Origin: Capsicum annuum | Lineage: Eukaryota > Streptophyta > Magnoliopsida > Solanales > Solanaceae | Assembly: GCF_002878395.1 (NCBI RefSeq) | Contig: NC_061119.1 | Coordinates: forward strand, 15,319,895-15,383,894 | DNA: 64,000 bases | Direction of reading: 5' to 3' | Made by a program: the position numbers and the translations under genes | Part shown: positions 11,101 through 20,268 of the stretch, piece by piece | Layout: every line of letters begins with the position of its first letter | How positions within the stretch are numbered: position 1 is the stretch's first letter | The notes under the pieces: model-generated | Databases searched by the model: none | Told to the model about the DNA's origin: nothing | What the model saw: only the letters and a program-made list of their open reading frames with translations

Positions 11101-11568
11101 TAAACTAATTTTGAGAATATAATATAGTAATTAGATAATACATATATTACTATCTATAAATTTTAAATTGAAAAGATGTGAATAATAGAATAAAAATATA
11201 TAAAAAAAAAAATCACAAGTAAACAAATTAATATATGTATTTTATATTAATCAAAAGAATACTTTATAACTACATTAAGCTATGTGATAAGCTATTAAAA
11301 ATTAATATTAACAAGTTAATAAATTTAAATAGTGAACGACATAATAAAAAAAATATGAAATATAAAAGTTGGCTATGGAATTGGGAGGAAGGGGGGGGGG
11401 GGGGAGGAGGTTTAGGATTGAAGTTTTATTTCATTGAAGAACAATATGATAATTGAATTTTATTTGTTTATTTCATTAGGAAACAATATGATAATTGGAT
11501 TTTTTTTTTAAGGTAATATAATTTAACATGCTCGAAAATGACAATCCGAAAAACTTAGAAATAATATT

Positions 11569-11601
11569 TTTATCCGAACATCGCGCGGGTATCTATACTA
11601 G
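11569..11601 (+). mobile_element. Possible Helitron 3' terminus
   Basis: The sequence ends 'catcgcgcgggtatctatactag|t', matching the plant Helitron 3' pattern: a short GC hairpin a few bases before CTRR (CTAG at 11598-11601, followed by T). The left hairpin arm is degenerate here (ccgaacatcgcgcgg), and I could not find a matching 5' TC end, so the element's extent is unknown; the AT-rich DNA upstream from about 10600 is the candidate body. Confidence 0.4.
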
Positions 11602-11689
11602 TATATATATAAAAACAAGACAAGAAGCCAAGTGACAAGATATTAAAAAGCCATCTGGCAATTTTTAAGACAATACTTAATAGTGTTGT

Positions 11690-13135
11690 AATAAAAAATT
11701 TGAATTCTGAATTTTGCAAATGATCTTCTCTTGTTTGCTAAAGCAGACTTGCAATCTATTACTGCAATTCACCAATGTTTTATCACCTTCTCCTAAGCAT
11801 TAGGGTTACAAGCAAACCTCACTAAGAGCTCTGTTTATTTTGGGGGTACTTTTGTGGCAGAGCAAGATAGAATTTTAGCTATTATTGGTTTCTCCCAAGG
11901 GGAACTTTTCTTCAAATATCTTGGGGTCCCACGCTCTAGCAAGAAAATGACCTTGATCCGATGGTTGCCTCTGATAGAAAAAATCACAGCTAGAATTTCA
12001 TCCTGGACTTCAAAAAAAACTATTTTATGCAGGTATAGTCCAGCTAGTCCAGACTGTTATCTTTGGTATCCAAGCTTACTGGGCGCAAATATTTGTTATG
12101 CCATCTTATGTTCTTAAAGTCATATAATCCTATAATAGAAGTTATATCTGGACAGGTTCTAATGCTATATCAAGAAAGGCTCTAGTTGCTTGGTCGAAGG
12201 TTTGTGCTCCAAAATCAGTAGGTGGAGTAAACCTAATAAATTTTTTCTTTGTGGAATAAGGCTGAAATTATTAAAACATGTTGGGATCTGGAGCATAAAG
12301 AGGACGAATTGTGGATAAGATAGATTCATGCTTATTACTTGAAGGATCAGAATTTCTATGTTGTTTCACCCTCCCTTCCCCCCCCCCCCCCCCCCCCACA
12401 TAAGCATGGTGGATGGTAAGGAGGATTCTTGAGTCCAGAAGCATACTAAAGAAAACAAATCAGATGAATTGTGGCAGCAAATCTTTCATTAGAAGTATTT
12501 ACTTGCACCTATTAGGATCAACTCTAAAAGTTCATTGGAAATGCTTATTGTTTCAAAATAGGCAAGACCTAAAGCTCTATTTATCCTGTAGCTGCAACTC
12601 CAAGATAGACTACTTACTACAAATAGACTTAGCAGATGGGGTGTGGATGTAGAACTTACATGTAGCCTGTGTAAACAATATGTTGAATCCAGAGATCATT
12701 TGTTTATTAATTGTGAGTTTACAAGGATTGTTTGGACTAAGAAATTGTATTGGGATAAACGACCAGCTCATGTTTATACAACCTGGAATCAGTTCTTGGC
12801 GCACATCATTAAAGTAGAGAAAGGGAAATCACCACAATCTCAAATATTTAAGATACTATACGCTGAATTTGTCTATGCAGTTTGGTTAGAAAGAAATCAG
12901 AGAATCTTCTAGCAGAGGAGTCGACGTTGGGAGGAGATAGCTAGAGAGGTGGCTTATATGAGTACCCTTAGAACAACTAAAGGGACTACTACTATCATTC
13001 ATCAGTTTATGTTTTAGTTACCAAAGTCTCCCGGCTTGGTCAATAGGTTAGGATGATTCAAATGACAAGGATGTTTAATTGTCACTACAATGTAATGCTC
13101 ATTTGGTGATTAATAAAAAATGTTAGTTACCAAAA
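11690..13135 (+). mobile_element. 5'-truncated L1-type LINE
   Basis: The piece begins inside the reverse transcriptase at the active-site box, which reads F-A-N-D-L-L-L-F (11713-11724 onward) where F-A-D-D is usual, so the first catalytic Asp is Asn. It continues through the thumb (KYLGVP near 11917) and a C-terminal zinc-binding domain, and ends near 13135 in TTAATAAAAAA...ACCAAAAAAAA, an A-rich 3' tail. Frames change several times. A C20 homopolymer at 12378-12397 interrupts it. 5' truncation and an A-tail are typical of target-primed insertion. I could not find the flanking duplication. Confidence 0.8.
12643..12912 (+). pseudogene. zf-RVT-like C-terminal domain of L1-type LINE
   Basis: An 89-codon open piece carries C-x2-C-x8-H-x4-C (residues 7, 10, 19, 24: CSLC...DHLFINC), the zinc-binding pattern at the end of plant L1 ORF2 proteins, followed by F-x-R-I-V-W and a Trp-rich tail. 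The first Met is internal to the former ORF, not a real start. The stop at 12910 may be a mutation, as similar sequence continues to about 13020. Confidence 0.75.
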
Positions 13136-13139
13136 AAAA

Positions 13140-15136
13140 CTTGAATTAAGGAATATTAAATATTCAATTTGTTAAGATAGTAGTTAAGATTTATCAATAT
13201 TTTTAGCCTTCTCTAATTTCCAATTATTCAATTATACTTAAAAAGTAAAGACCGAAGTCTAGATTATTTGAAATATTCTTAGGATTTTAAAATAATCAAA
13301 TTAGAAGTTGAAATTGAGATAAATAATGAAATTGAATTTATTGATAAATATTTTTAATTGGCATAAAAAATATAATATCTCATTGATTTACATATTTATC
13401 ATAATTTAAATATATAGATTAGTAGATAAATATACATTATATTTGAAAAAGATAAGGATAAAAAAGAATAACAAACTAAATCTTCTTCTATCAATTGAAT
13501 TTGAATTTAAATAAAATTTGATTGGAATGGAGTTCTAACTTCTTAGACCCTCTTATATATACTCCTACATCATTAACTTGATTGGTGAAATTTATTGTCT
13601 TCTTCATTTCTTCATTTTTAAAAATATATTTTAAAATTAATATATTTTTTTATATGCAAGAAGTATATGACATTTTTATCTTCATGTTTCTCTTTTAAGG
13701 TTAATAAAGAATAACGACGACGCACATCCATTGATATTATCTCTATCTACTTTTAGTTTTCTCTTCGTTTCTCAATATAAAATGGTAACAACCTCCAAAT
13801 AGATAAGGAAAACACGAGGCATGTAATGATTAAAACGACAACTTCAATAAGTAAAAGATTCATAGATAAATCAATTTTCAAAGTGATGTCATTTCTATTA
13901 TCTAATTTATGAAGAAGTTTTTATGACAGATCCTTATTTTATAGTGATGATTTTGTTGTTAATGTTGATTCGCAGAAGAGATAAAAAAAGATAAAGAGAA
14001 AAGAACAAGTAGCTGCGTAAGTAGGAGTCTTATTGACAAGCTTAAGATTTTCAAAATATGTTTTTGATATTATTCTCTCATTTTTTTTTTTTAATGTTAC
14101 TTTATTTCACAATTTTTCTATTTTTAATTTTTTGCATATGATTCACATATTTACTTTTTCTTTGTGGAGGATTATGAAATAGATTTATAGGCATTTAAAT
14201 AATTTATTTTATTTTTAAAAGAAATTTTACTTACAAATTTACATTTATGTATAAAAAAAATTTTAAGAATTTTTAGGCGTTTTTTAAGAAAGAATATGAA
14301 AACATACAGATAAATCACCATCTAACAAGGTATATTTTTAATATAATTTCTTAAAATATAATTAATCATGATATACACAAATTACATAGTAAATATATAT
14401 AGATTTAATTTATTTTACTTTTTCCTTTATAGTTCATATTCATAAAAATTTCATGTATTATTCAACTCTTTTTAATTCTTAGGAAAAAATTAATAAATTT
14501 TTTGAATTGAAATAAAAAATAAAATTTTTAAATATGAGATAAAATTGTATTGATAAAAATGAAAGTTTCTAATTTGAATTTTAAACCATTACTATTTCTA
14601 ATAGATCAGATAGAGTCTTCTTCTTATCTATATTTATTTTAAATCAGTATCTCTATTCATATTTTATTGTAATACAAACTTATCATTTAAAATAAAAAAT
14701 AATATATAAATTCAAACAATGAAAAAATTATGGGTAATGAAATAAAAGTTTAGAAGTAAATTAAAATTGTGAAAAAAGGAAGTAAAGGGTATATATATTG
14801 TATTTGCACATACATTAATGAATAAAAAATTTCGCATTATATCTATTATATATATTATATTTTTTTCTAATATAATATAATTAACATTTTTCATTTAGTT
14901 ATCTTATACCAAATAATTTCATATATTTTATTATAAATTATTATATTTTGAATAAGGCTAAATCCAAATAGAGAAGGTTATTGACTATTTTTTGCTATAG
15001 TTATTTTTATCATTGAGAGGGCATAAACAATTTTAAAGTGTATCTTTTTACTTCGGTTCACTAGTGTTTTAACATAAAATAGATAACCTTTGCTCAATAA
15101 AGATATTCAACTCAAATCCATTTCTGATTCAACAAC

Positions 15137-15137
<1 letters not shown>
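13140..15137. other. AT-rich intergenic DNA, no gene seen
   Basis: Very AT-rich sequence with no coding stretch longer than 60 codons and no recognised motif. Poly-A and poly-T runs are frequent. I see no terminal repeats that define an element. Confidence 0.6.
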
Positions 15138-15214
<77 letters not shown>

Positions 15215-15228
15215 TAGATATATATATC
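15138..15228. repeat. Compound (TA)n(GA)n(GATA)n microsatellite
   Basis: (TA) run, then (GA) run, then about twelve GATA units, returning to (TA). No gene context. Confidence 0.95.
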
Positions 15229-15339
15229 TTGATATTTGAGGTTAAAAATAACTGATATACAAGAAACACGAAATAACACTTTCATCTCTTCTCTTAAAAA
15301 TAGCAAAAATCATACTTACTTATAATTAATTAATGTTGG

Positions 15340-15720
15340 ATAGGATGGGGGTAGGGAATGGACTAGGTGGATGGAGGTTAGGCGAGGTGGAGGATGCAGG
15401 TGGAATTTAGGAGTTTAAAAGAATTAAATTTTTTTGGTGTTAGGGTAGGATGTGGGGAGGAGGGTAGTAATTTTTTTTTTGAATTTCTTTAAAAAATTGG
15501 AAAATAGGGGGGGGGGGGGGGGGGGGGATGGGTGGGTGGGGGGGGTTGTGGAGGTTGGGGGGGTATAGAACAAAGTTTTTCAAAAAATGAAATAAAATTT
15601 AAATTTATTTTGTTTGGGGGAGGGCCGAAGGGGAGGGGTTGGGATGGGTGGGTATAAAGATAATTTTAATAGAATTTTAAAAAGTTAAAAAAAAATAGGG
15701 GAGGGGGTAACGGTGAGGGT
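15340..15720 (+). repeat. G-rich tracts with a G21 run
   Basis: The plus strand shows repeated 'GGGTGGG', 'GGAGGTTGGGGGGG' and a G21 homopolymer at 15507-15527 followed at once by ATGGGTGGGTGGGGGGGG. Four or more G-runs lie within short loops, the pattern for G-quadruplexes. Short poly-T and poly-A stretches separate three such blocks (15345-15415, 15440-15565, 15615-15720). Confidence 0.85.
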
Positions 15721-15973
15721 GGTGATTTTGAGAGTAGCATAAAGTTTTTAATTGAATTAATTTAGAGGTTATAATTATACATATCAATAAAACACTTAAA
15801 GATATTAATGATGAAATTATATAATGAAAAAAAATAGAAATTGTAGAACAAAGTCAGAAAATATAAAGAAATTATTAATTGTATATGTTTAGTTTTGAAT
15901 TGACAGTTTCAAAATTTGAAATTAGAAGTTTTGTAATTGACACAATTAAGCAAATTTGTGCTTGAAACAAAAA

Positions 15974-16041
<68 letters not shown>
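15974..16041. repeat. Palindromic (CT)n(AT)n(AG)n microsatellite
   Basis: A CT run, a short AT run and an AG run follow directly, so the block is its own reverse complement and could form one long hairpin or cruciform of about 68 bases. Confidence 0.95.
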
Positions 16042-16044
<3 letters not shown>

Positions 16045-16540
16045 AACACTCTTATTTTGGAAATCAAATAAATGAATAGATATAAGAAAATAATTAATTA
16101 AGGAAAAATAATTGCTACCTTATTTGACTTTTTACTGGACTTATAGAAATAAATAAATATTATTGAAATAAAAAATTGGGAGAGTTTTATGGTAAGTAAA
16201 TCAATAATTAGGAAAAAAATAATTGCTACTTTATTTGAGTTCTTTTCAAAATTATTGAGACAATTAAATAATGACTTAATTGTGGATCGTTTGGTCATCA
16301 ATATTATTTACTTTATTTCAGATTTCTTCTATGACCTTAAATATATCAAATGCAATTTAAAGTTGTATTTGGGATTTTTGAAAACACCTCAAGAGGTGTT
16401 TTTACTTTATTTGATTTCACTTATTTTATCAAAATAAATAAATAAATTTTTATTTTCATAAAATAACACTCTTAGATTGTATTTCATGTTCAAATAATAT
16501 TTAATATTTTTTTTAAAAAATATAAAGATTATAAATATTA
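16042..16540. other. AT-rich DNA, no gene seen
   Basis: Short frames on both strands are low-complexity and overlap each other; a partly repeated segment 'aaaaataattgctacYttatttga' occurs at about 16105 and 16206. No recognised domain. Confidence 0.5.
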
Positions 16541-16550
16541 ACTGAAAGAA
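16541..16550. repeat. 10-bp target-site duplication, left copy
   Basis: ACTGAAAGAA, identical to 18099-18108. A length of 9-11 bp is the Mutator-superfamily signature. Confidence 0.85.
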
Positions 16551-16690
16551 GAGAAAATGGTTTATTACTCCCCCCCCCTCCCCCCCGCAACCTTTAGTCA
16601 AAATTCCAAATATACACTATATTTTGCTGGGGTCCTATGACCCCCTTGAACTATTTTAAAGTAGAATTACTATCCCCCTGGACGCTGACA
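16551..16690. repeat. Left terminal inverted repeat of MULE
   Basis: Pairs with 17960-18098 in reverse complement with many mismatches and a C-tract expansion (16568-16586) unique to this side. The shared order is GAGAAAAYGGT, then CAACCTTTA, then ACACTTATA-like sequence, then GGGGTCCTATGACCCCC, then TGAACTATTTT. Confidence 0.75.
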
Positions 16691-16807
16691 TGGCAAGAGA
16701 GTGAAAATGAATTTTTTTTATTAAAAATTTATTTTTAATATTTATTTATTTTCTTTATTCATTTTCTTTTTTCATTTTTAATTATTCTTTTTCTTTATTC
16801 ATTTTCT

Positions 16808-16883
16808 TTTCTTCTTCTTCTTCTTCTTCTTCTTCTTCTTCTTCTTCTTCTTCTTCTTCTTCTTCTTCTTCTTCTTCTTCTTT
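16808..16883. repeat. (CTT)n microsatellite
   Basis: About 25 CTT units inside the MULE. On the minus strand it reads as poly-glutamate, which makes a neighbouring frame look like an acidic protein tail. Confidence 0.95.
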
Positions 16884-17000
16884 CTTACAAACAATGACAT
16901 CCAAGAACTCATCAATGGCATCCAAAATTAATTTATCATTTTTCTCATCTCCAAGCACAAAATCAATTGATTTCGACTTCAAATTCGTCGAAAATTTCAA
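16884..17000 (-). other. Coding-like segment inside MULE, possibly captured
   Basis: On the minus strand from about 17000 to 16884 there is an open stretch of normal composition (contains S-I-D-F-V-L-G-D-E-K and D-A-I-D-E-F-L-D-V) that runs into the poly-Glu microsatellite. Its first codons overlap the first unit of the tandem array, so the array may have grown out of this piece. It may be a scrap of a host gene carried by the MULE, or chance. No domain is recognised. Confidence 0.3.
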
Positions 17001-17782
17001 AATGGGTATTGTTCATTGTTTTCAACTTCAAGATTGTCGGAAATTTTAAAATCGATATTGTCCATTATTTACGACTTTAAAGTCGTCGTAAATTTTAAAA
17101 TGGCTATTGTTCATTGTTTTCGACTTGAAGATCGTTGAAAATTTTAAAATTCTCTATTGTTTCTGACTTTAAGGTTATTGCAAATTTTAAATTCGGTATT
17201 GTTCATTATTTCCGGCTTCAAGGTCGTCGAAAATTTTGAAATGGGTATTCTTCGTTGTTTCCGAATTTAAGATCGTTGAAAATTTAAAAATTGATGTTGT
17301 TCATTATTTCCCACTTCAAGGTTGTCGAAAATTTTAAATTCGATGTTGTTTATTATTTCCGACTTCAAGATCATCAAAAATTTCAAAATCGATATTGTCC
17401 ATTATTTCCGGCTTCAAGTTCGTCATAAATTTTAAAATGGGTATTGTCCATTATTTCCGACTTCAAGGTCGTCAAAAAATTTAAAATTCTCTATTGTTTC
17501 TGACTTTAAGGTCATCGGAAATTTTAAATTTCGTATTTTTCATTGTTTTCGGCTTCAAGGTCGTTGAAAATTTTAAAATTGGTATTGTTCGTTGTTTCCG
17601 GATTTAAGATCTTTAAGATCGTCAGAAATTTAATAATTGATATGGTCATTGTTTCCCACTTAAAGGTTGTCGGAAATTTTCAAATTCGATGTTGTTTATT
17701 ATTTTCGACTTCAAGATCATTGGAAATTTCAAACTCAGTATTGTTCATTATTTTCCACTTCAAGGTCGTCGAAAAATTATTT
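16960..17782. repeat. 56-bp tandem array with 337-bp higher-order period
   Basis: About fourteen diverged units share 'tcattatttccgacttcaaggtcgtc' followed by 'gaaaattttaaaat'. The unusual unit beginning 'tctctattgtttctgac' occurs at 17151 and again at 17488, exactly 337 bp apart. The five units after each copy match in order, each with its own variant (for example 'cccacttcaaggttgtcg', then 'gatgttgtttattatt'). So a block of six units was duplicated as one after the units had diverged. Confidence 0.88.
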
Positions 17783-17959
17783 GCATAGCAGTAGGAATAA
17801 TAAAGTTTGAAAAGGAAAAGAGATGAAAAGTAATGGTGAAAAAAATAATGGTGAAAAAAATGATGAAAAGTGATAAAAATGAAAAAGAAAGTAAACAAAA
17901 ATTAGTTTTAAACAATAAAAACACCTGTCAAATTACTGTTGGCGCGTGCATCACACCTT

Positions 17960-18098
17960 ATCCAAAATGACTGGTTGTCAGGTTTTGGGGGTAATAATTC
18001 CACTTGAAAATAGTTCAGGGGGTCATAGGACCCCCGCAAAGTATAAGTGTGTAGTTGAAATTTGGGGTAAAGGTTGGACGACTTTTGACCGTTTTCTC
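17960..18098. repeat. Right terminal inverted repeat of MULE
   Basis: Reverse-complement partner of 16551-16690. It includes TTGACC at 18085-18090, a W-box sequence, 359 bp upstream of the dirigent start codon. Confidence 0.75.
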
Positions 18099-18390
18099 AC
18101 TGAAAGAATTATAGTCGGACATAACTCCAACTTCAATTTTAAAAATTTTAGATAAATTTATTTCTAGTTTTCATGGTCAAATACAATAATTTGGTCAATG
18201 CTGAGCTGTTCACAAACTTCATCCTAAAACATGTCAAATTTAGTAATTAAAAGGGATTTTAATGGATATGGAACCTACTTAAAAAATAATCTCGTTTATA
18301 GAATATCATATTCATAGATATAGATAATACTTGATTAGCGCATGAAAAATAATTAAATAAACATTAGAAGCATCTTTCCACGCCTATATA
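18085..18390 (+). promoter_or_regulatory. Candidate promoter of the dirigent gene: three W-boxes and TATA
   Basis: A TATATATTT-type TATA box lies at 18385-18392, about 60 bp before the ATG at 18449, a normal distance for a short 5' UTR. Three copies of the WRKY-binding core TTGACC occur in 115 bp: 18085-18090 (plus strand, inside the MULE end), and 18175-18180 and 18193-18198 (as GGTCAA). Dirigent genes are often induced by wounding and pathogens, so WRKY control is plausible, but this is inferred from motifs only. Confidence 0.5.
18099..18108. repeat. 10-bp target-site duplication, right copy
   Basis: ACTGAAAGAA, identical to 16541-16550, at the right edge of the MULE. Confidence 0.85.
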
Positions 18391-18448
18391 TTTGAAGCGA
18401 GCCACCTAGTTAATTTGAATGAAAAAGTAACAAGAGAAAAGGACGAAA

Positions 18449-19015
18449 ATGGAGAAACCTATGTTGATGGCTTTTTTATTTTTGTCAATAGCAATTATGC
18501 CTTCAATTCATGGGCTTGATCTAAGTCCGAAGGGAGTGGAGGAATGGTTCAAGGCGCTTCCTAGTGAAAAAATGACCAAACTTCACTTTTACTTTCATGA
18601 TACTGTGACTGCAAAGAATCCATCAGCAATTCAAATAGCCCAGGCCAATATTACATTTCAATCACCAACAGGGTTTGGCTTACTGAGGATGATGGACAAT
18701 CCCTTGACGGTTAAACCCGAGCCCAACTCCGAAATAATAGGTCGAGCCCAAGGGATTTATGGCTCGGCCTCATTCGAAGATATAGGTCTTCTTATGACTC
18801 TCAATCTTGTGTTCACAACGGGTAACTACAATGGTAGCACACTTTGTATTCTTGGGCACAACCAAATACTTCACGAGTATCGAGAAATGCCGATCGTTGG
18901 TGGTTCTGGTATTTTTCGGCTAGCACGAGGCATTGCCACCGCAAAAACCTACCAGGCTGATAACATCACACAAAATGCAATAGTAGAATACCATGTTGTA
19001 GTTCTGCATTATTGA
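18449..19015 (+). CDS. Dirigent protein (DIR21/22-like), intact single-exon gene
   Basis: This 188-residue secreted protein is of the usual dirigent length. Dirigent proteins are apoplastic beta-barrels that steer coupling of phenoxy radicals in lignan and lignin-related synthesis; they have no oxidising centre themselves. Residues 1-22 form a signal peptide ending ...SIHG. Family motifs follow in order: LHFYFHD (45-51), DNPLT (83-87), GRAQG-Y (98-104), FTTG-YNGST (122-131), REMPIVGGSG (145-154), RLARG (157-161), VEYHVVVLHY (179-188). N-glycosylation sequons are at 67, 128 and 172. Departures from the common family pattern: GHNQ where GRN is usual, RGIA for RGYA, and NITQNAIVEY where a TGDAVVEY-like segment is usual. 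The start is the first ATG after the TATA box and gives the signal peptide. No intron is needed, as is typical. The variation suggests a non-pinoresinol (DIR-b/d type) member; substrate unknown. No canonical AATAAA lies close downstream. Confidence 0.95.
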   Translation: MEKPMLMAFLFLSIAIMPSIHGLDLSPKGVEEWFKALPSEKMTKLHFYFHDTVTAKNPSAIQIAQANITFQSPTGFGLLRMMDNPLTVKPEPNSEIIGRAQGIYGSASFEDIGLLMTLNLVFTTGNYNGSTLCILGHNQILHEYREMPIVGGSGIFRLARGIATAKTYQADNITQNAIVEYHVVVLHY

Positions 19016-19491
19016 AGTATCCTTGCTTGTTTTGATTGTTCACAATGTATTGTTGAATGTGGTCCATTAACTTTCTTGTGATGCACGTATAATTAAAAGC
19101 AAAGTAATATTTGTTGCCTATGGGGATCTAGCAGGAAAAATATACAAATGTTGGTGCGTATGGATTATTTAATGAAAAAAAATTATTTAGTGTGTTCGGA
19201 GCGATTCGAGAATAGAAGAACAAGGAGCTTTTAAGCTCAATAAAAGTGTGACCATATCGTTCATTGATATATTTTCTACGTGTTGAAAGTTAAACTGCGA
19301 TAAAAAATAAATAGAGAAAAAATTTAACAAGAATCAAGAAAAATAAACTGAATAATGTATTATTTAATTCCTATAGCTACCTGGTGTAGATTCCCCCGAA
19401 AAAAAAATCTAAGATTCGGCTTTACTATTTTGTCTACCTAATAATCAAATACTGAGGCTCCATAGTATTTTAGTAACTCATCTTTTATATC
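19016..19491 (+). other. 3' flank of dirigent gene
   Basis: TTGT-rich sequence (19035-19060) typical of plant far-upstream poly(A) elements is followed by 'aattaaaa' at about 19091. Beyond 19130 the DNA is AT-rich with no gene seen. Confidence 0.4.
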
Positions 19492-20260
19492 TGGGGGTGT
19501 ACAGGTCAAACCGTCAAGTTAAACCAAATCGAAGAATCAAATCAAACTGAGAAAAAAAACCGACCTATTGTTTGGTTTGGTTGGTTTGGCGTTTGAAAAA
19601 ATAAACCAACCATTTTTGATTTGGTTTGGTGTTAACAAAAAAAAAGTCAAACCGAACCCAAATCAAACCGACATAATATATATATATATATTTAAATATA
19701 TATATATATATGTGTGTGTGTATATATATGTGTGTGTATACATATATATGCATGTATATAATTTAACTTTTTATACATAAAATATTAATTATAATCTACT
19801 TTTTAAATACTTTTTAAATTAGTTTTATTAATTTTCAATATTTAGAAAGTAGATGTATATATATATATATTCATATTCGGGCCTTTAAGTTGTAATGTTT
19901 ATCCATTAATTACTAATAAAATGATCTAAAATCCAATATAAATTTAAAACCTAAAATTTTCACTCTTCATCTTATTTTTTAGTGTCAAGAGAGTTTTTCG
20001 CTCCTCAATTTTTCATAATTGTGGTTTTTCCTTAGCACATGAATGAAAACATACTTTATCTAAACTTCAATCACAATATAATTGTAAAAAAATAAAGATT
20101 ACAAAAAAAAATCGAGAAAAACTGAAAGAACCGACTAAAACCTAAAAAAAAAAATGATTTTATATTGGTTTGATTTGGTTTATAGTTTTAATAAACCGAC
20201 ATAATTAGTTTGATTTTTTTTAATAGAAAACCAAACCAATCCAACCTATGTACACCTCTA
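19492..20260. mobile_element. Non-autonomous hAT-like miniature element
   Basis: The left end TGGGGGTGTACA pairs with the right end, which reads TAGAGGTGTACA on the other strand (10 of 12). Flanking 8-mers TTTATATC (19484-19491) and TCTATATC (20261-20268) agree at 7 of 8, the hAT duplication length. The 769-bp interior holds inverted blocks of 'aaaccaaaYc/ttggtttggt' near both ends and a (TA)n(TG)n microsatellite at 19675-19760. It has no coding capacity, so it would depend on a hAT transposase in trans. Confidence 0.7.
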
Positions 20261-20268
20261 TCTATATC

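Larger units (their letters stand above)
16551..18098. mobile_element. Non-autonomous Mutator-like element (MULE)
   Basis: The 1548-bp element is bounded by a perfect 10-bp duplication. Its ends are long inverted repeats: the left begins GAGAAAATGGT and the right, read inward on the other strand, begins GAGAAAACGGT. Both carry a block around 'ggggtcctatgaccccc' (left about 16630-16646; right about 18019-18036) about 80 bp inside. No transposase is encoded. The interior holds a (CTT)n tract, a short coding-like piece on the minus strand and a 56-bp tandem array. It ends 350 bp before the dirigent start codon. Movement would need a MURA-type transposase supplied elsewhere. Confidence 0.8.

Noticed and set aside
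16782..17000. Acidic poly-Glu protein on the minus strand
   Set aside because: The poly-Glu is the (CTT)n microsatellite; the frame has no support beyond a short coding-like piece.
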